NCBI RefSeq assembly: GCF_003148805.1
Contig: NZ_QGGX01000017.1
Span: forward strand, 1 to 64,000
Length of the DNA stretch: 64,000 bases
Reading direction: 5' to 3'
From: Aminobacter sp. AP02
Lineage (GTDB): Bacteria > Pseudomonadota > Alphaproteobacteria > Rhizobiales > Rhizobiaceae
Position 1 is the stretch's first letter; the number at the start of each line of letters is the position of its first letter. Positions 36,589 to 47,327 of the stretch are shown piece by piece. The notes beneath the pieces are model-generated. The model had not been told where the DNA came from, ran no database searches, and was given only the letters and a program-made list of their open reading frames with translations. A program made the position numbers and the translations under genes.

Positions 36589-37323
36589 ATGCGCGCAAAC
36601 TACAAGATGCAACGGCTTTTCGTGCCTGATGACCTGACCCACGGTGCGGGCTTCGACGCCAGCCCGCAACAAAGCCACTATCTCGGCAACGTGCTTCGCC
36701 TCGGCGAGGGCGCGGAGATTCTGCTGTTCAACGGCCGCGACGGGGAATGGTCGGCCAAGATAGCGGCGAAAACCAAGAAGGCTGTGCGGCTCGAAGTGCT
36801 GGAACAGCAGCGGCCGCAGCCCGATCACCCTGATCTCGTCTACTGCTTTGCCCCGTTGAAGGTGGGCCGGCTCGACTATCTCGTGCAAAAAGCCGTCGAG
36901 ATGGGCGCAGGCACGCTGGTGCCCGTCATCACCCAGCATACGCAATTGGCCAGGCCCAGCATCGAGAGGCTGCGCGCCAACGCGGTGGAAGCCGCCGAGC
37001 AGTGCGGCATCCTCGCCATTCCGGAAGTGCGAGAAACCGAAAAACTCGAACGGCTGCTCGGCAACTGGGACAAGGAGCGGCGGCTGATCTTTTGCGACGA
37101 GGACGCGTCGACCAACAATCCGACGTCCGCGCTGCAAGGTGTCAAGGAACGAAAACTTGCCCTGCTTGTCGGACCTGAGGGCGGTTTTTCCGACGAAGAG
37201 CGGCGCATGCTGCGCGCTTTGCCCTTCGTTACTGCCATACCGCTTGGCCCACGCATCCTGCGCGCCGATACGGCGGCCGTAGCGGCTCTCGCTGTGATCC
37301 AGGCTGCAATCGGCGACTGGTAG
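36589..37323 (+). CDS. rsmE: 16S rRNA (uracil1498-N3)-methyltransferase
   Basis: A 244-residue SPOUT-class methyltransferase that modifies U1498 in the decoding centre of 16S rRNA. The N-terminal PUA-like part begins [16 protein letters not shown], with [20 protein letters not shown]. The knotted SAM-binding domain carries [44 protein letters not shown] and [18 protein letters not shown]. The start could be 36589 or the ATG at 36607. It is followed by gshA after 212 bases. Confidence 0.93.
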   Translation: MRANYKMQRLFVPDDLTHGAGFDASPQQSHYLGNVLRLGEGAEILLFNGRDGEWSAKIAAKTKKAVRLEVLEQQRPQPDHPDLVYCFAPLKVGRLDYLVQKAVEMGAGTLVPVITQHTQLARPSIERLRANAVEAAEQCGILAIPEVRETEKLERLLGNWDKERRLIFCDEDASTNNPTSALQGVKERKLALLVGPEGGFSDEERRMLRALPFVTAIPLGPRILRADTAAVAALAVIQAAIGDW

Positions 37324-37466
37324 AACGACCGGCGGAGGCGTATTGCTTCCTGTAAATTGACCAAGAAGTGGAATGGGCAGTCCGCAACGGGACAATTCCA
37401 AGCATCAACATTTCAATACCGGCTGCGGAATCGATCAATTCCTGTTGACGAAGGCTCAGGATTTTT

Positions 37467-37502
37467 CGCTTGATCGGCGAGCGCTCGATCGTTCATCAAG
37501 CG
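37467..37502 (+). repeat. Inverted repeat in the gshA leader
   Basis: CGCTTGAT (37467-37474) and ATCAAGCG (37495-37502) enclose an inner GAGCGCTC palindrome. It sits 34 bases before the gshA start and may be a leader hairpin or operator. Confidence 0.4.
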
Positions 37503-37535
37503 CCCGCGGTCCTTCCGCCTTCAGGAGAAGCATAC

Positions 37536-38909
37536 ATGGCGCGCGACACCACTGATTACCGGCCGATCGAGGGGATGGACGAGCTCGTCGACTATCTCGC
37601 CGCCGGCAACAAATCGCGCGACAAGTGGCGGATCGGCACCGAGCACGAGAAGTTCCCATTCTACGTCGATGGCAACGCACCGGTTCCATATGGCGGCGAG
37701 CGAGGCATCCGCGCCCTTCTGGAAGGCATGCAGAAGACACTTGGCTGGGACCCCATCGTCGACGCCGGGCGCATCATCGGCCTCGTCGAGCCGACCGGCC
37801 AGGGCGCGATTTCGCTGGAGCCGGGCGGGCAGTTCGAGCTTTCGGGCGCGCCTCTCGAAACGATCCACCAGACCTGTCGTGAGGGCAACGCACATCTGGC
37901 GCAGCTGCGCGAGATCGCCGAGCCGCTCGGCATCCGCTTCCTCGGCCTCGGCGGCAGCCCGAAATGGACGCTGGCAGAGACGCCGCGCATGCCGAAATCG
38001 CGCTACGACATCATGAGTGCCTACATGCCCAAGGTCGGCACCAAGGGCCTGGACATGATGTACCGCACCTGCACCATCCAGGTGAATCTCGACTTCGAAA
38101 GCGAAGCCGACATGCGCCGCAAGATGCAGGTTTCGCTCAAGCTGCAGCCCCTTTCTACAGCGCTCTTTGCCAACTCGCCCTTCACCGACGGCAAGCCCAA
38201 CGGCATGCAAAGCTGGCGCGGCGACATCTGGCGCGACACCGACAACCAGCGCTCGGGCCTGCTCGAATTCTGCTTCTCGCCGGAATTCGGCTTTGCCGAT
38301 TATGTCGAGTGGGCGCTCGACGTGCCGATGTATTTCGTCATCCGCGACGAGCAGTACCGCAACATGACCCACATCACCTTCCACCAGTTCATGGCGGGTG
38401 CGGCGCGCAACGAAATTCCCGACGGCATGCCGACGATGGGCGACTGGGCCAATCACCTGTCGACGCTATTTCCCGATGTGCGGCTCAAGCGTTTTCTTGA
38501 AATGCGCGGTGCCGACGGCGGCCCGTGGCGCCGCATCTGCGCGCTGCCAGCCTTCTGGGTCGGCCTGCTCTATGATCCGGCAGCCCTCGACGCCGCCGAG
38601 GAATTCACCAGAAACTGGACCTATGCGGAAGTGCTGGCGATGCGCGACGCGGTGCCCGAGCAGGGCATTACAGCGCCGTTCCGCAACACCACGCTGCGAG
38701 AGATCGGCCGCGAGGCGCTCGCCATTTCGCGCCAGGGCCTGGTCAACCGCGCCCGCAAGAATCGCGAAGGCTTCGACGAGTCCGGTTTCCTCAACACGCT
38801 CGACGAGGTCGTGGCGCGCGGTACCACCAGTGCCGAGGAAATGCTCAACGCCTACCATACGCGCTGGGGCGGTTCGATCGAGCCAGCGTTCCTGGAATAC
38901 GCATACTAG
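37536..38909 (+). CDS. gshA: Glutamate-cysteine ligase
   Basis: This 457-residue enzyme joins glutamate and cysteine in the first step of glutathione synthesis. It is the plant/alphaproteobacterial GCS2 type, not the enterobacterial GshA. Motifs include WRIGTEHEKFPFYVDGNAPV, LVEPTGQGAISLEPGGQFEL, TCTIQVNLDFESEADMRRKM and SPEFGFADYVEWALDVPMYF. The start follows CAGGAGAAG. In the plant enzyme, activity is controlled by disulfides; cysteines here are few, so that control is not assumed. Confidence 0.94.
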   Translation: MARDTTDYRPIEGMDELVDYLAAGNKSRDKWRIGTEHEKFPFYVDGNAPVPYGGERGIRALLEGMQKTLGWDPIVDAGRIIGLVEPTGQGAISLEPGGQFELSGAPLETIHQTCREGNAHLAQLREIAEPLGIRFLGLGGSPKWTLAETPRMPKSRYDIMSAYMPKVGTKGLDMMYRTCTIQVNLDFESEADMRRKMQVSLKLQPLSTALFANSPFTDGKPNGMQSWRGDIWRDTDNQRSGLLEFCFSPEFGFADYVEWALDVPMYFVIRDEQYRNMTHITFHQFMAGAARNEIPDGMPTMGDWANHLSTLFPDVRLKRFLEMRGADGGPWRRICALPAFWVGLLYDPAALDAAEEFTRNWTYAEVLAMRDAVPEQGITAPFRNTTLREIGREALAISRQGLVNRARKNREGFDESGFLNTLDEVVARGTTSAEEMLNAYHTRWGGSIEPAFLEYAY

Positions 38910-38985
38910 GGGCTCCGAAAGCCCCTTCAACCGCTTGCCAAAACGCACTACGCTCCTCCTCGGCGAATGACCCGAGGAGGAAGAA

Positions 38986-39897
38986 ATGCTGCCACTGTTC
39001 GAGATGCTGGCCAATGCCCAGAACGGCAATGGCATGGAAGCGCTGTCGCGCCAGTTCGGGCTGAGCCAGCAGCAAACGCAATCGGCTGTCGAAGCGCTGA
39101 TGCCCGCGTTCAGCCAGGGACTCAAGCGCAACGCGTCCGACCCCTACGGCGTGGGGTCGTTCCTGCAGGCCATGGCGAGCGGCCAGCATGCGAAATATTT
39201 CGACGACGCTTCGCGCGCCTTCTCGCCACAAGGCGTCGATGAAGGCAATGGTATTCTGGGTCATTTGTTTGGCTCGAAGGACCTGTCGCGAGCGGTTGCC
39301 GGCCAAGCGGCACAGGCGACCGGCATCGGCCAGGACGTGCTCAAGCAGATGTTGCCGGTCATCGCCTCGATGATCATGGGCGGGCTGTTCAAGCAGTCGA
39401 CCGGGCAGATGCAGGCGGCCAGCGGTTTCGGCGGCGGCAACAATCCGCTCGGCGACATCATCGAGCAGATGATGCGGCAATCTGGCGGGATGATGGGCGG
39501 AGGAACAGCGCCCCAACAGGCACCGCAGCAAACGCAAGCTCCCGATCCGTTCGACAACCCTTTCGGCAAGGTCTTGAAGGATATGTTCGGCGGCGGCCAG
39601 GCGCAGCCTCAGCCTACGCAACGTCAGCAAGCGCCGACGCAAAGCCCTTACGGCGACAATCCGCTTGGCAAGATCTTCGAAGAGATGCTTGGCGCCGGCA
39701 GCCAGACCGCGGCGCCGGAACCGCAGGCGCGCCAACAGGCACAGGAACAGGCGAACCCCAGCGGCCGGCCGAAGAACCCCTATGACGACCTATTCGGCAA
39801 GATGTTCGAGACGGGCCGGCAGCAGCGCGACGACTACCAAAAAGGCGTCGAGTCGATCTTCGACCAGTTCAACAAGGGTTTGGACCGATATCGCTAG
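38986..39897 (+). CDS. DUF937 protein with a four-fold repeat tail
   Basis: The 303-residue product has an N-terminal DUF937 domain (LFEMLANAQNGNGMEALSRQ; QVLKQMLPVIASMIMGG-type helix around residue 120-135). The C-terminal half is Gln/Pro/Gly-rich and holds four copies of an amphipathic segment: NPLGDIIEQMM (153), NPFGKVLKDMF (191), NPLGKIFEEML (225) and NPYDDLFGKMF (264). The regular N-P-x-x-x-[IVL]-[FIL]-x-x-M-[FLM] unit spaced by flexible linkers suggests a multivalent binding tail. Function unknown. Confidence 0.85.
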   Translation: MLPLFEMLANAQNGNGMEALSRQFGLSQQQTQSAVEALMPAFSQGLKRNASDPYGVGSFLQAMASGQHAKYFDDASRAFSPQGVDEGNGILGHLFGSKDLSRAVAGQAAQATGIGQDVLKQMLPVIASMIMGGLFKQSTGQMQAASGFGGGNNPLGDIIEQMMRQSGGMMGGGTAPQQAPQQTQAPDPFDNPFGKVLKDMFGGGQAQPQPTQRQQAPTQSPYGDNPLGKIFEEMLGAGSQTAAPEPQARQQAQEQANPSGRPKNPYDDLFGKMFETGRQQRDDYQKGVESIFDQFNKGLDRYR

Positions 39898-39947
39898 GGG
39901 AGCAAGGGAGCAGGGCAATCAAAGCCCAACCTACTGCCCTACTGCCC

Positions 39948-39980
39948 AAAAAAATGCCCGGTCCTTGGGAGAACCGGGCA
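39948..39980 (-). terminator. Terminator of the DUF1127 gene
   Basis: Minus-strand TGCCCGGT and ACCGGGCA form an 8-bp stem with a 10-base loop, followed by seven T. It lies 54 bases past the DUF1127 stop. Confidence 0.8.
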
Positions 39981-40033
39981 AACGTGCAGGCAAGGCCGGC
40001 GGGGACCGGCTGGGAGTGGGGAGCCTGCAAAAC

Positions 40034-40324
40034 TCAAGCGACGCGGCGGGCCATGGCCTCGACATTTTCGCTGCGCGATTGCCTGATCGAGCGCAACCGG
40101 ACGGTCGGATCGCTGGCGAACGGCAGGTCGACGGCGACGTGCAGGTCGCCACGGGTGAGGCCGACATCGGCCAATTCGGCGTCGGTCATCTCGCCGAGGC
40201 GATAGAAGGCGCGTCGATTTTTCCAGGCACGCAAGAGATCTGCGGCATAATTGACGATACGCATCGCATTCACCGGCCGAGCCGCGGAACGCGTCGTCTC
40301 AGTTGAATGGTCGAGCGTAGTCAT
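40034..40324 (-). CDS. DUF1127 small basic protein
   Basis: A 96-residue protein starting at 40324 behind GAGGAGA. The C-terminal DUF1127 motif is visible: NRRAFYRLGEMTDAELADVG then LTRGDLHVAV. DUF1127 proteins are small, Arg-rich and in some alphaproteobacteria affect RNA turnover and phosphate or carbon responses. Here the domain is in the middle and is followed by about 30 Arg-rich residues. The gene is divergent from a LysR regulator of the type that controls DUF1127 genes in Brucella and Agrobacterium. Confidence 0.88.
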   Translation of the reverse strand: MTTLDHSTETTRSAARPVNAMRIVNYAADLLRAWKNRRAFYRLGEMTDAELADVGLTRGDLHVAVDLPFASDPTVRLRSIRQSRSENVEAMARRVA

Positions 40325-40502
40325 TACGATCTCCTCTCAGATCGGGGACAAACGGGTCCCGTTCCGGTCGACGCTCCTTTTGCCGCCGCACCGGTTCCGA
40401 TTCACATGCCTCATGTGGACGGTGCGAGAATGTCACCGGCGTATTGATTAATCCAACGAATGTTTCTAATCTTTACCATCAATGTTCATGATGGAAACGA
40501 CG

Positions 40503-41459
40503 ATGGCCGCTCCGCTCGATCTTGACCAGCTTCATACCTTCATCTCGATCGTCGATACCGGCAGCTTCACGCGCGCCGCAGACGAGGTGCACCGCACACA
40601 GTCGGCGGTGTCGATGCAGATGCGCCGCCTCGAGGACCGCATCGGCAAGGCCCTTTTCGAGAAGGACGGGCGAATGAACAAGCTGACCGAGGATGGCGAG
40701 CGCCTGTTGACCTACGCCAGGAGGCTTTTGCACCTTAACCGCGAAACTCTTGCCGCCTTCGACGACCGCGCTTTGGAAGGCACGATCCGGATCGGCGTGC
40801 CGGACGATTATGCCGACCGTTTCCTGCCCGAGATCATGGCGCGGTTCTCGCGCTCCAACCCGCGCGTCGAACTTTCGGTGCTGTGCGAACCCACGGTCAA
40901 TCTTGCCGACCAGATCCGGCGCGGCAATCTCGACATCGCACTGGTGACCCAATGCGAAGAGACCAGGCCTGCCGAGATCGTGCGCAACGAACCGCTTCTC
41001 TGGGTCTCATCGGCGAGTCACATGGTGCATGAGGAAGAAATCCTGCCCATGGCCTTCGGCCGGCCGAACTGCCAGTGGCGGCGGACCGCGACCGAGACTC
41101 TCGACGCATCGGGGCGGCAATACCGGGTGTTGTTCACCAGCTGGTCGGCGACGGTCATTGCCGCGGCCGTACTTTCGGGACTCGCCGTTTCGGTGCTGGC
41201 CGAATGCGCATTGCGGCCCGGCATGCGCGTGCTGGGCGAAGCCGACGGCTTCAGCCCCCTGCCCGATTGCCGAATCGGCATAATGCGCGGCCATACCAGC
41301 CGGCCGGACATCGTCGATGCGCTTGCCCGCCATATCTCGGAAAGCCTCGACAACATTTCGGTGCCGACAACCGAAGAGACCGGCACGTTCGATTTCGCCG
41401 CCCTTGCAGCCGCACGTGGCCGCAGGCTGAGACCGAGCCACATCATGCCGGGATGGTAG
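40503..41459 (+). CDS. LysR-family regulator, VtlR/LsrB-like
   Basis: The 318-residue regulator starts at 40503 (MAAPLDLDQLHTFISIVDTG) with GGA at 7 bases; upstream in-frame ATGs lack a site. The helix-turn-helix is GSFTRAADEVHRTQSAVSMQ. The effector domain contains GTIRIGVPDDYADRFLPEIM and SWSATVIAAAVLSGLAVSVL. The overall pattern is that of the VtlR/LsrB group, which in Brucella and Sinorhizobium governs DUF1127 genes, the AbcR small RNAs and membrane or redox functions. The divergent DUF1127 gene fits that role. Assignment to the group is from memory of the family and moderately sure. Confidence 0.8.
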   Translation: MAAPLDLDQLHTFISIVDTGSFTRAADEVHRTQSAVSMQMRRLEDRIGKALFEKDGRMNKLTEDGERLLTYARRLLHLNRETLAAFDDRALEGTIRIGVPDDYADRFLPEIMARFSRSNPRVELSVLCEPTVNLADQIRRGNLDIALVTQCEETRPAEIVRNEPLLWVSSASHMVHEEEILPMAFGRPNCQWRRTATETLDASGRQYRVLFTSWSATVIAAAVLSGLAVSVLAECALRPGMRVLGEADGFSPLPDCRIGIMRGHTSRPDIVDALARHISESLDNISVPTTEETGTFDFAALAAARGRRLRPSHIMPGW

Positions 41460-41515
41460 CCATCAACTGATCGGCAAAGCTTGACGAGGAGTGCCCCCCG
41501 GCCCTCAATCGCGCC

Positions 41516-43081
41516 ATGAACGAACTTGCCACCGAATCACGAACCAACGCTGCCGAATATACCGTCAGCGAAATCTCCGGCGCGCTGAAGCGCACTGTCG
41601 AAGACGCTTTCGGAAATGTCCGGGTTCGTGGCGAAATTTCCGGCTACCGTGGACCGCATTCCTCCGGCCATGCCTACTTCTCGCTGAAGGACGACCGCTC
41701 ACGCATCGAAGCGGTGGTGTGGAAAGGCACGATGAGCCGGCTGAAATTCCGTCCCGAAGAAGGGATGGAGGTGATCGCCACCGGCAAGCTGACGACCTAT
41801 CCCGGCTCTTCGAAATACCAGATCGTCATCGACGGCCTGGAACCGGCCGGCGCCGGCGCGCTGATGGCGCTGCTCGAGGAGCGCAAGCGCAAGCTCGCCG
41901 CCGAAGGCCTGTTCGACGACAGCCGCAAGCGACCTCTGCCGTTCATGCCGCTGGTCATCGGCGTGGTGACATCGCCGACGGGTGCGGTCATCCGCGACAT
42001 CATCCACCGCATCAAGGATCGCTTTCCGCTGCACGTGCTGGTCTGGCCGGTACGCGTGCAGGGCGAGACCTCGGGTGGAGAAGTCGCTGGTGCCGTCAAC
42101 GGCTTCAATGCACTCGCCGATGACGGATTGATCGCACGGCCCGACCTGTTGATCGTGGCGCGCGGCGGCGGCAGTCTTGAAGACCTGTGGGGTTTCAACG
42201 ACGAGGCGCTGATCCGCGCGGTTGCCGCTTCGCACATCCCGGTCATTTCGGCCGTTGGCCATGAGACCGACTGGACGCTCATCGACCTCGCAGCCGACAG
42301 GCGCGCGCCCACGCCTACCGGCGCGGCAGAGCTCGCGGTGCCCGTCAAAGCCGAGCTTGAGGCGACACTCGCCAATCTTGGCGCGAGGTTGCGCGGCGCC
42401 GTTTCTCGGATGATCGACAGGCGCAGCCAGGCCGTACGCGCAGCGGCACGGGCGTTGCCCACGCCCGACCAGTTGCTGGCGCTGCCACGCCGACGCTTTG
42501 ACGAGGCGACGAGCCGCCTTGGCCGAGCGCTGACGGTTGCCACCGAGCGCAAGCGCGCGCGCCTTTCGGCAGTGCGGCTGTCGCCCGCGACGCTGTCGCG
42601 GCGGATCGGCGAAACGCGGCGTCATCTCGACCGTGACATGTTGCGGGCGGACGCGGCACTGCGGGCCATGGTGCGCGAAAGGCGCATCCGCTTTGATCGC
42701 ACCCAAGGCCGTCTGTCGCCGGAACCTCTGGTTCGCCGCCAGGAGGCCTATGGCCATCAACTCGTGGCACTGGAGCGGCGCGGCACGCTGGCGATCGGGC
42801 GCAGGCTCGAACGGGCAAGGACTGGACTATCCCAGGCAGACCGGCTGTTGGCGACGCTGTCGCACAAGGCGGTGCTGGCGCGCGGTTTTGCGCTGGTGCG
42901 CGATAGCGACGGTGCCGTACTCAAGCGTGCGGCCGACTTGGCCACGGGCGCCTCGCTGTCGATCGAATTCGCTGACGGTACGGCAAATGCCATCGCCACC
43001 AGTGGCGACGCCAAGCCCAGGCAGGTGGCCAAGCCCGCTGCCAAAATCAAGGAACCCGGCAACCAGGGCAGCCTTTTCTAG
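41516..43081 (+). CDS. xseA: Exodeoxyribonuclease VII large subunit
   Basis: A 521-residue DNA repair nuclease subunit. The N-terminal OB fold is [20 protein letters not shown] then [20 protein letters not shown]. The catalytic core shows VITSPTGA-type sequence ([20 protein letters not shown]), [14 protein letters not shown] and [21 protein letters not shown] long coiled-coil region and the C-terminal [13 protein letters not shown] follow. The small subunit gene xseB is not nearby. Its stop shares CTAG with the stop of the convergent AsmA gene. Confidence 0.96.
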   Translation: MNELATESRTNAAEYTVSEISGALKRTVEDAFGNVRVRGEISGYRGPHSSGHAYFSLKDDRSRIEAVVWKGTMSRLKFRPEEGMEVIATGKLTTYPGSSKYQIVIDGLEPAGAGALMALLEERKRKLAAEGLFDDSRKRPLPFMPLVIGVVTSPTGAVIRDIIHRIKDRFPLHVLVWPVRVQGETSGGEVAGAVNGFNALADDGLIARPDLLIVARGGGSLEDLWGFNDEALIRAVAASHIPVISAVGHETDWTLIDLAADRRAPTPTGAAELAVPVKAELEATLANLGARLRGAVSRMIDRRSQAVRAAARALPTPDQLLALPRRRFDEATSRLGRALTVATERKRARLSAVRLSPATLSRRIGETRRHLDRDMLRADAALRAMVRERRIRFDRTQGRLSPEPLVRRQEAYGHQLVALERRGTLAIGRRLERARTGLSQADRLLATLSHKAVLARGFALVRDSDGAVLKRAADLATGASLSIEFADGTANAIATSGDAKPRQVAKPAAKIKEPGNQGSLF

Positions 43082-44934
43082 TCACCTACTGGCTTGGAAA
43101 GTACCGGCGCGACGAGCGGCGAAACGAACGGCGCACTCCACGAGCCACCGACGAAGAAGGCTGTAGACTTTGGTGCCGGCGCGGTTGCGGTCGTCGGATC
43201 CCTGGCTTCGATGGCCCCCGACAAGGCCAGCCCGCGACCGACATAAGGCACGATGCCTGTCAGCCAGATGCGGTTGGTGGCGGTGCGTGCCTCGGCCTTG
43301 TCGATCTTGGCAACACCATTGGCGATCGTCGCCTTAAGCTCCACGCCGTCAACTGGCACCGTGCCGCCTGACACTTCGCCGAGAGAGAAGAAGCCCCCCT
43401 GTGAGGTGCGTTTCAAGAACGCCTGAAGATCGAGACCGGCTATGGCGCCGACGCCGAACGTGGCCGCCACAGAACCGTTGGCATTCTCAAGCAGAGCATT
43501 CCAGCTCACGCCAGGCCCGTTGAGGATGACAGACACGGTTCCGCGGCCGATAGGCACGATATGGCTCATGCCGGCGGCGGCACCAAAGGCACCACCATCG
43601 ATGTCGGATGCCAGAAGCCGCATCTCGGCCTGCGTGCCACCGGCCTTGCGGTCAAAGCGAATGCTGGCCTGGACATTGCCGCCGAAGGCTTCGGCGTCGG
43701 AAATGTCGAATGCGGCCAACCCACCCTTTACCTGTGCGGTGGCCGCGACCTCGGCAAGAGCGATGGACCCGGCGGTTGCCTTCGTGGCCGAAAGCCGAAG
43801 ATCGAGATTGACGCGGTCGGCGAAGCTTGTGTCGATCTGGGGCGCGCTGGAGCCATTGGCGGGAACCATTGGCGTAAAGGACGACGCAAAGGTCATGAGG
43901 TCGAGCGTGTCGAATGCAAGTGTGCCCGAGACCGACGGTACAGGACCAGCCAGCGACAGATCGAGGACCCCCATGCCCGGGTTTCCGTCGAGCGTGACCT
44001 GAGCGTTCTCGACCTTGAGACGCGAAAGGTCTCCAGTCACCTTTGAAGCGACAGAAATAGACCCGATTGGACTGCCCGGCAGGACGCCGGGCTGCGACCA
44101 TTCCAGCATCCGCCGCAGTGAAGGTGCCGACAGCTTGACCTGACCTTCGACATGCTTGTCAGCCATCAGGCTGGCCGAGCCGTCGAATGAGGCCTCCACC
44201 GGCGCTGACTTGACCGAAGCGACGATGGGGGCCGTCCCTCCTGCGAAAAGCACCAGCGGGCGCGGCGAGGAGAGCTCGAGCGCCACCTGTTCGCCGCGCC
44301 AGACGCCGGTGGCGGTCAGCTTCCCGGCCTTGTTGAGCGCTGGCAGGCTGGCCTTGCCGGTGAGATCGCTCAGCACTTCGTCCTCGCCCTTGTCCGAGAC
44401 CGAGACGACACGACCGTCGATGAATTCGACCGTGCCGAACTGGTCGGATGGCAAGCTGCTCAGATCCGGGTCGGCGGGATTTGCCGCAACGGCGGTCTGG
44501 GCGCGTTCGATTGCCCGGCTCAGTCGTCCGCCGCGCGAATGGGGCAATTCAAGGCCGCCATCGGCCAGGCGCTTGAGGCGCAGTGTCGGCCTGACGAAAT
44601 GTGCATCTGAGAAATCGACGTTGCCGCTCAAGGCCGAGAGTGCCGACAGTTCGATCTCGACACGTTCGGCCTCGATGACCGGCGGGCCGCCGGCGTCTTC
44701 CCAGTCCGTCAACGTCACGTCGGTGAGGGTTGCCCGGAAGACCGGCCAGATCTCGATATCGGGCGTGCCGTCGATGGAAACGCGAAAGCCGCTCCACGCA
44801 CTCATCTCGAAGGCGATGCGGTCCTTGACGATCTGGGTTGAAGCGACGAATGGCACGGCCGCAAGAACGATGGCGATCAAGACGGCTATGCCGACGATCG
44901 CCCAAATGCTGCGCCTGAACAGTGGTGATGGCAT
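43078..44934 (-). CDS. AsmA family protein
   Basis: The 618-residue protein starts at 44934 behind AAGGG. One N-terminal membrane helix ([20 protein letters not shown]) anchors a long periplasmic domain. The AsmA signature is in [30 protein letters not shown] and the C-terminal [13 protein letters not shown]-like stretch, here [20 protein letters not shown]. AsmA-like proteins belong to the repeating-beta-groove superfamily thought to move phospholipids between the membranes. Longer upstream frames lie in the divergent promoter and are rejected. Confidence 0.88.
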   Translation of the reverse strand: MPSPLFRRSIWAIVGIAVLIAIVLAAVPFVASTQIVKDRIAFEMSAWSGFRVSIDGTPDIEIWPVFRATLTDVTLTDWEDAGGPPVIEAERVEIELSALSALSGNVDFSDAHFVRPTLRLKRLADGGLELPHSRGGRLSRAIERAQTAVAANPADPDLSSLPSDQFGTVEFIDGRVVSVSDKGEDEVLSDLTGKASLPALNKAGKLTATGVWRGEQVALELSSPRPLVLFAGGTAPIVASVKSAPVEASFDGSASLMADKHVEGQVKLSAPSLRRMLEWSQPGVLPGSPIGSISVASKVTGDLSRLKVENAQVTLDGNPGMGVLDLSLAGPVPSVSGTLAFDTLDLMTFASSFTPMVPANGSSAPQIDTSFADRVNLDLRLSATKATAGSIALAEVAATAQVKGGLAAFDISDAEAFGGNVQASIRFDRKAGGTQAEMRLLASDIDGGAFGAAAGMSHIVPIGRGTVSVILNGPGVSWNALLENANGSVAATFGVGAIAGLDLQAFLKRTSQGGFFSLGEVSGGTVPVDGVELKATIANGVAKIDKAEARTATNRIWLTGIVPYVGRGLALSGAIEARDPTTATAPAPKSTAFFVGGSWSAPFVSPLVAPVLSKPVGD

Positions 44935-45071
44935 GTTGCCCTTATGCTGCCCGTGCTGCGCCGTTGTGGGAACCGGGTGTAACCGAGCTACACCGCATTT
45001 CAAGCCTTTGTGACCTTGCGATGACGTTTGCGCACAGCGCAATGGCGCAATTCGACATTTCCTTGATCTGC

Positions 45072-45097
45072 TGCAGTGCGACATGCATAACCATGCA
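45072..45097. promoter_or_regulatory. TGCA-rich candidate PhaR (AniA) site before acetoacetyl-CoA synthetase
   Basis: TGCAGTGCG (45072-45080), then TGCA at 45084 and 45094, lie just ahead of the gene. The nine-base unit TGCANTGCA occurs twice before the phasin gene at 54231-54258; here one unit has a single mismatch. TGC-rich dyads are the binding type of PhaR, the polyhydroxybutyrate regulator. Confidence 0.35.
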
Positions 45098-45117
45098 CGG
45101 TTCTGGGAGAGATGCCG

Positions 45118-47076
<1,959 letters not shown>

Positions 47077-47182
47077 GCACGGGACGGCGACATGCTTAAT
47101 GAAAGATGAAGTGTAAATTTACCTAGACTTCAGGAGTGGTACACTTTCGTAAATTTTTCATTATCGCGGTAAGGAGCTGTTA

Positions 47183-47209
47183 ATGTTCGGCGCCGATATT
47201 CGTGGCTAA
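47183..47209 (+). CDS. 8-residue reading frame with an ideal ribosome binding site
   Basis: AAGGAG (47171-47176) lies exactly 6 bases before ATG 47183. The frame reads MFGADIRG and stops at TAA 47207-47209, whose last base opens the ACTTGAG stem. A perfect site before so short a frame, set directly against a structured element, suggests a translated leader peptide or dual-function RNA. Coding use is unproven. Confidence 0.35.
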   Translation: MFGADIRG

Positions 47210-47286
47210 CTTGAGGGAGAAATCCCTTTCCTCGTCTCCGAGGTCAGCTCCTCAGCTCAAGTCCCCGTTGTAAACAGCATCTCCTT

Positions 47287-47317
47287 AAAGGCGCCCGTTC
47301 CGGCGCCTTTTCTTTTT
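47287..47317 (+). terminator. Strong intrinsic terminator
   Basis: AAGGCGCC (47288-47295) and GGCGCCTT (47302-47309) form a perfect 8-bp stem with a 6-base loop, followed by TTCTTTTT. It lies just before the stop of the convergent permease gene. Confidence 0.85.
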
Positions 47318-47327
47318 GGGAAGGTGC

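Larger units (their letters stand above)
47152..47318 (+). ncRNA. Candidate structured small RNA with an internal leader frame
   Basis: A possible promoter (TTTACC 47118-47123, 16-base spacer, TACACT 47140-47145) precedes a compact, structured region ending in an intrinsic terminator at 47287-47317. ACTTGAG (47209-47215) pairs perfectly with CTCAAGT (47256-47262), enclosing two small hairpins: GGGA/TCCC with a GAAA loop and GAGG/CCTC with a six-base loop. This gives a three-way junction. Exposed CU-rich words (TTTCCTC, GCTCCTC, TCTCCTT) resemble the anti-ribosome-site loops of rhizobial trans-acting small RNAs. No plus-strand gene follows, so it is not an ordinary leader. It could also be the 3' end of the acetoacetyl-CoA synthetase transcript. 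Confidence 0.45.

Noticed and set aside
40325-40502. AbcR-type small RNA between DUF1127 and the LysR gene
   Set aside because: No terminator or typical anti-ribosome-site hairpins are seen in this interval.
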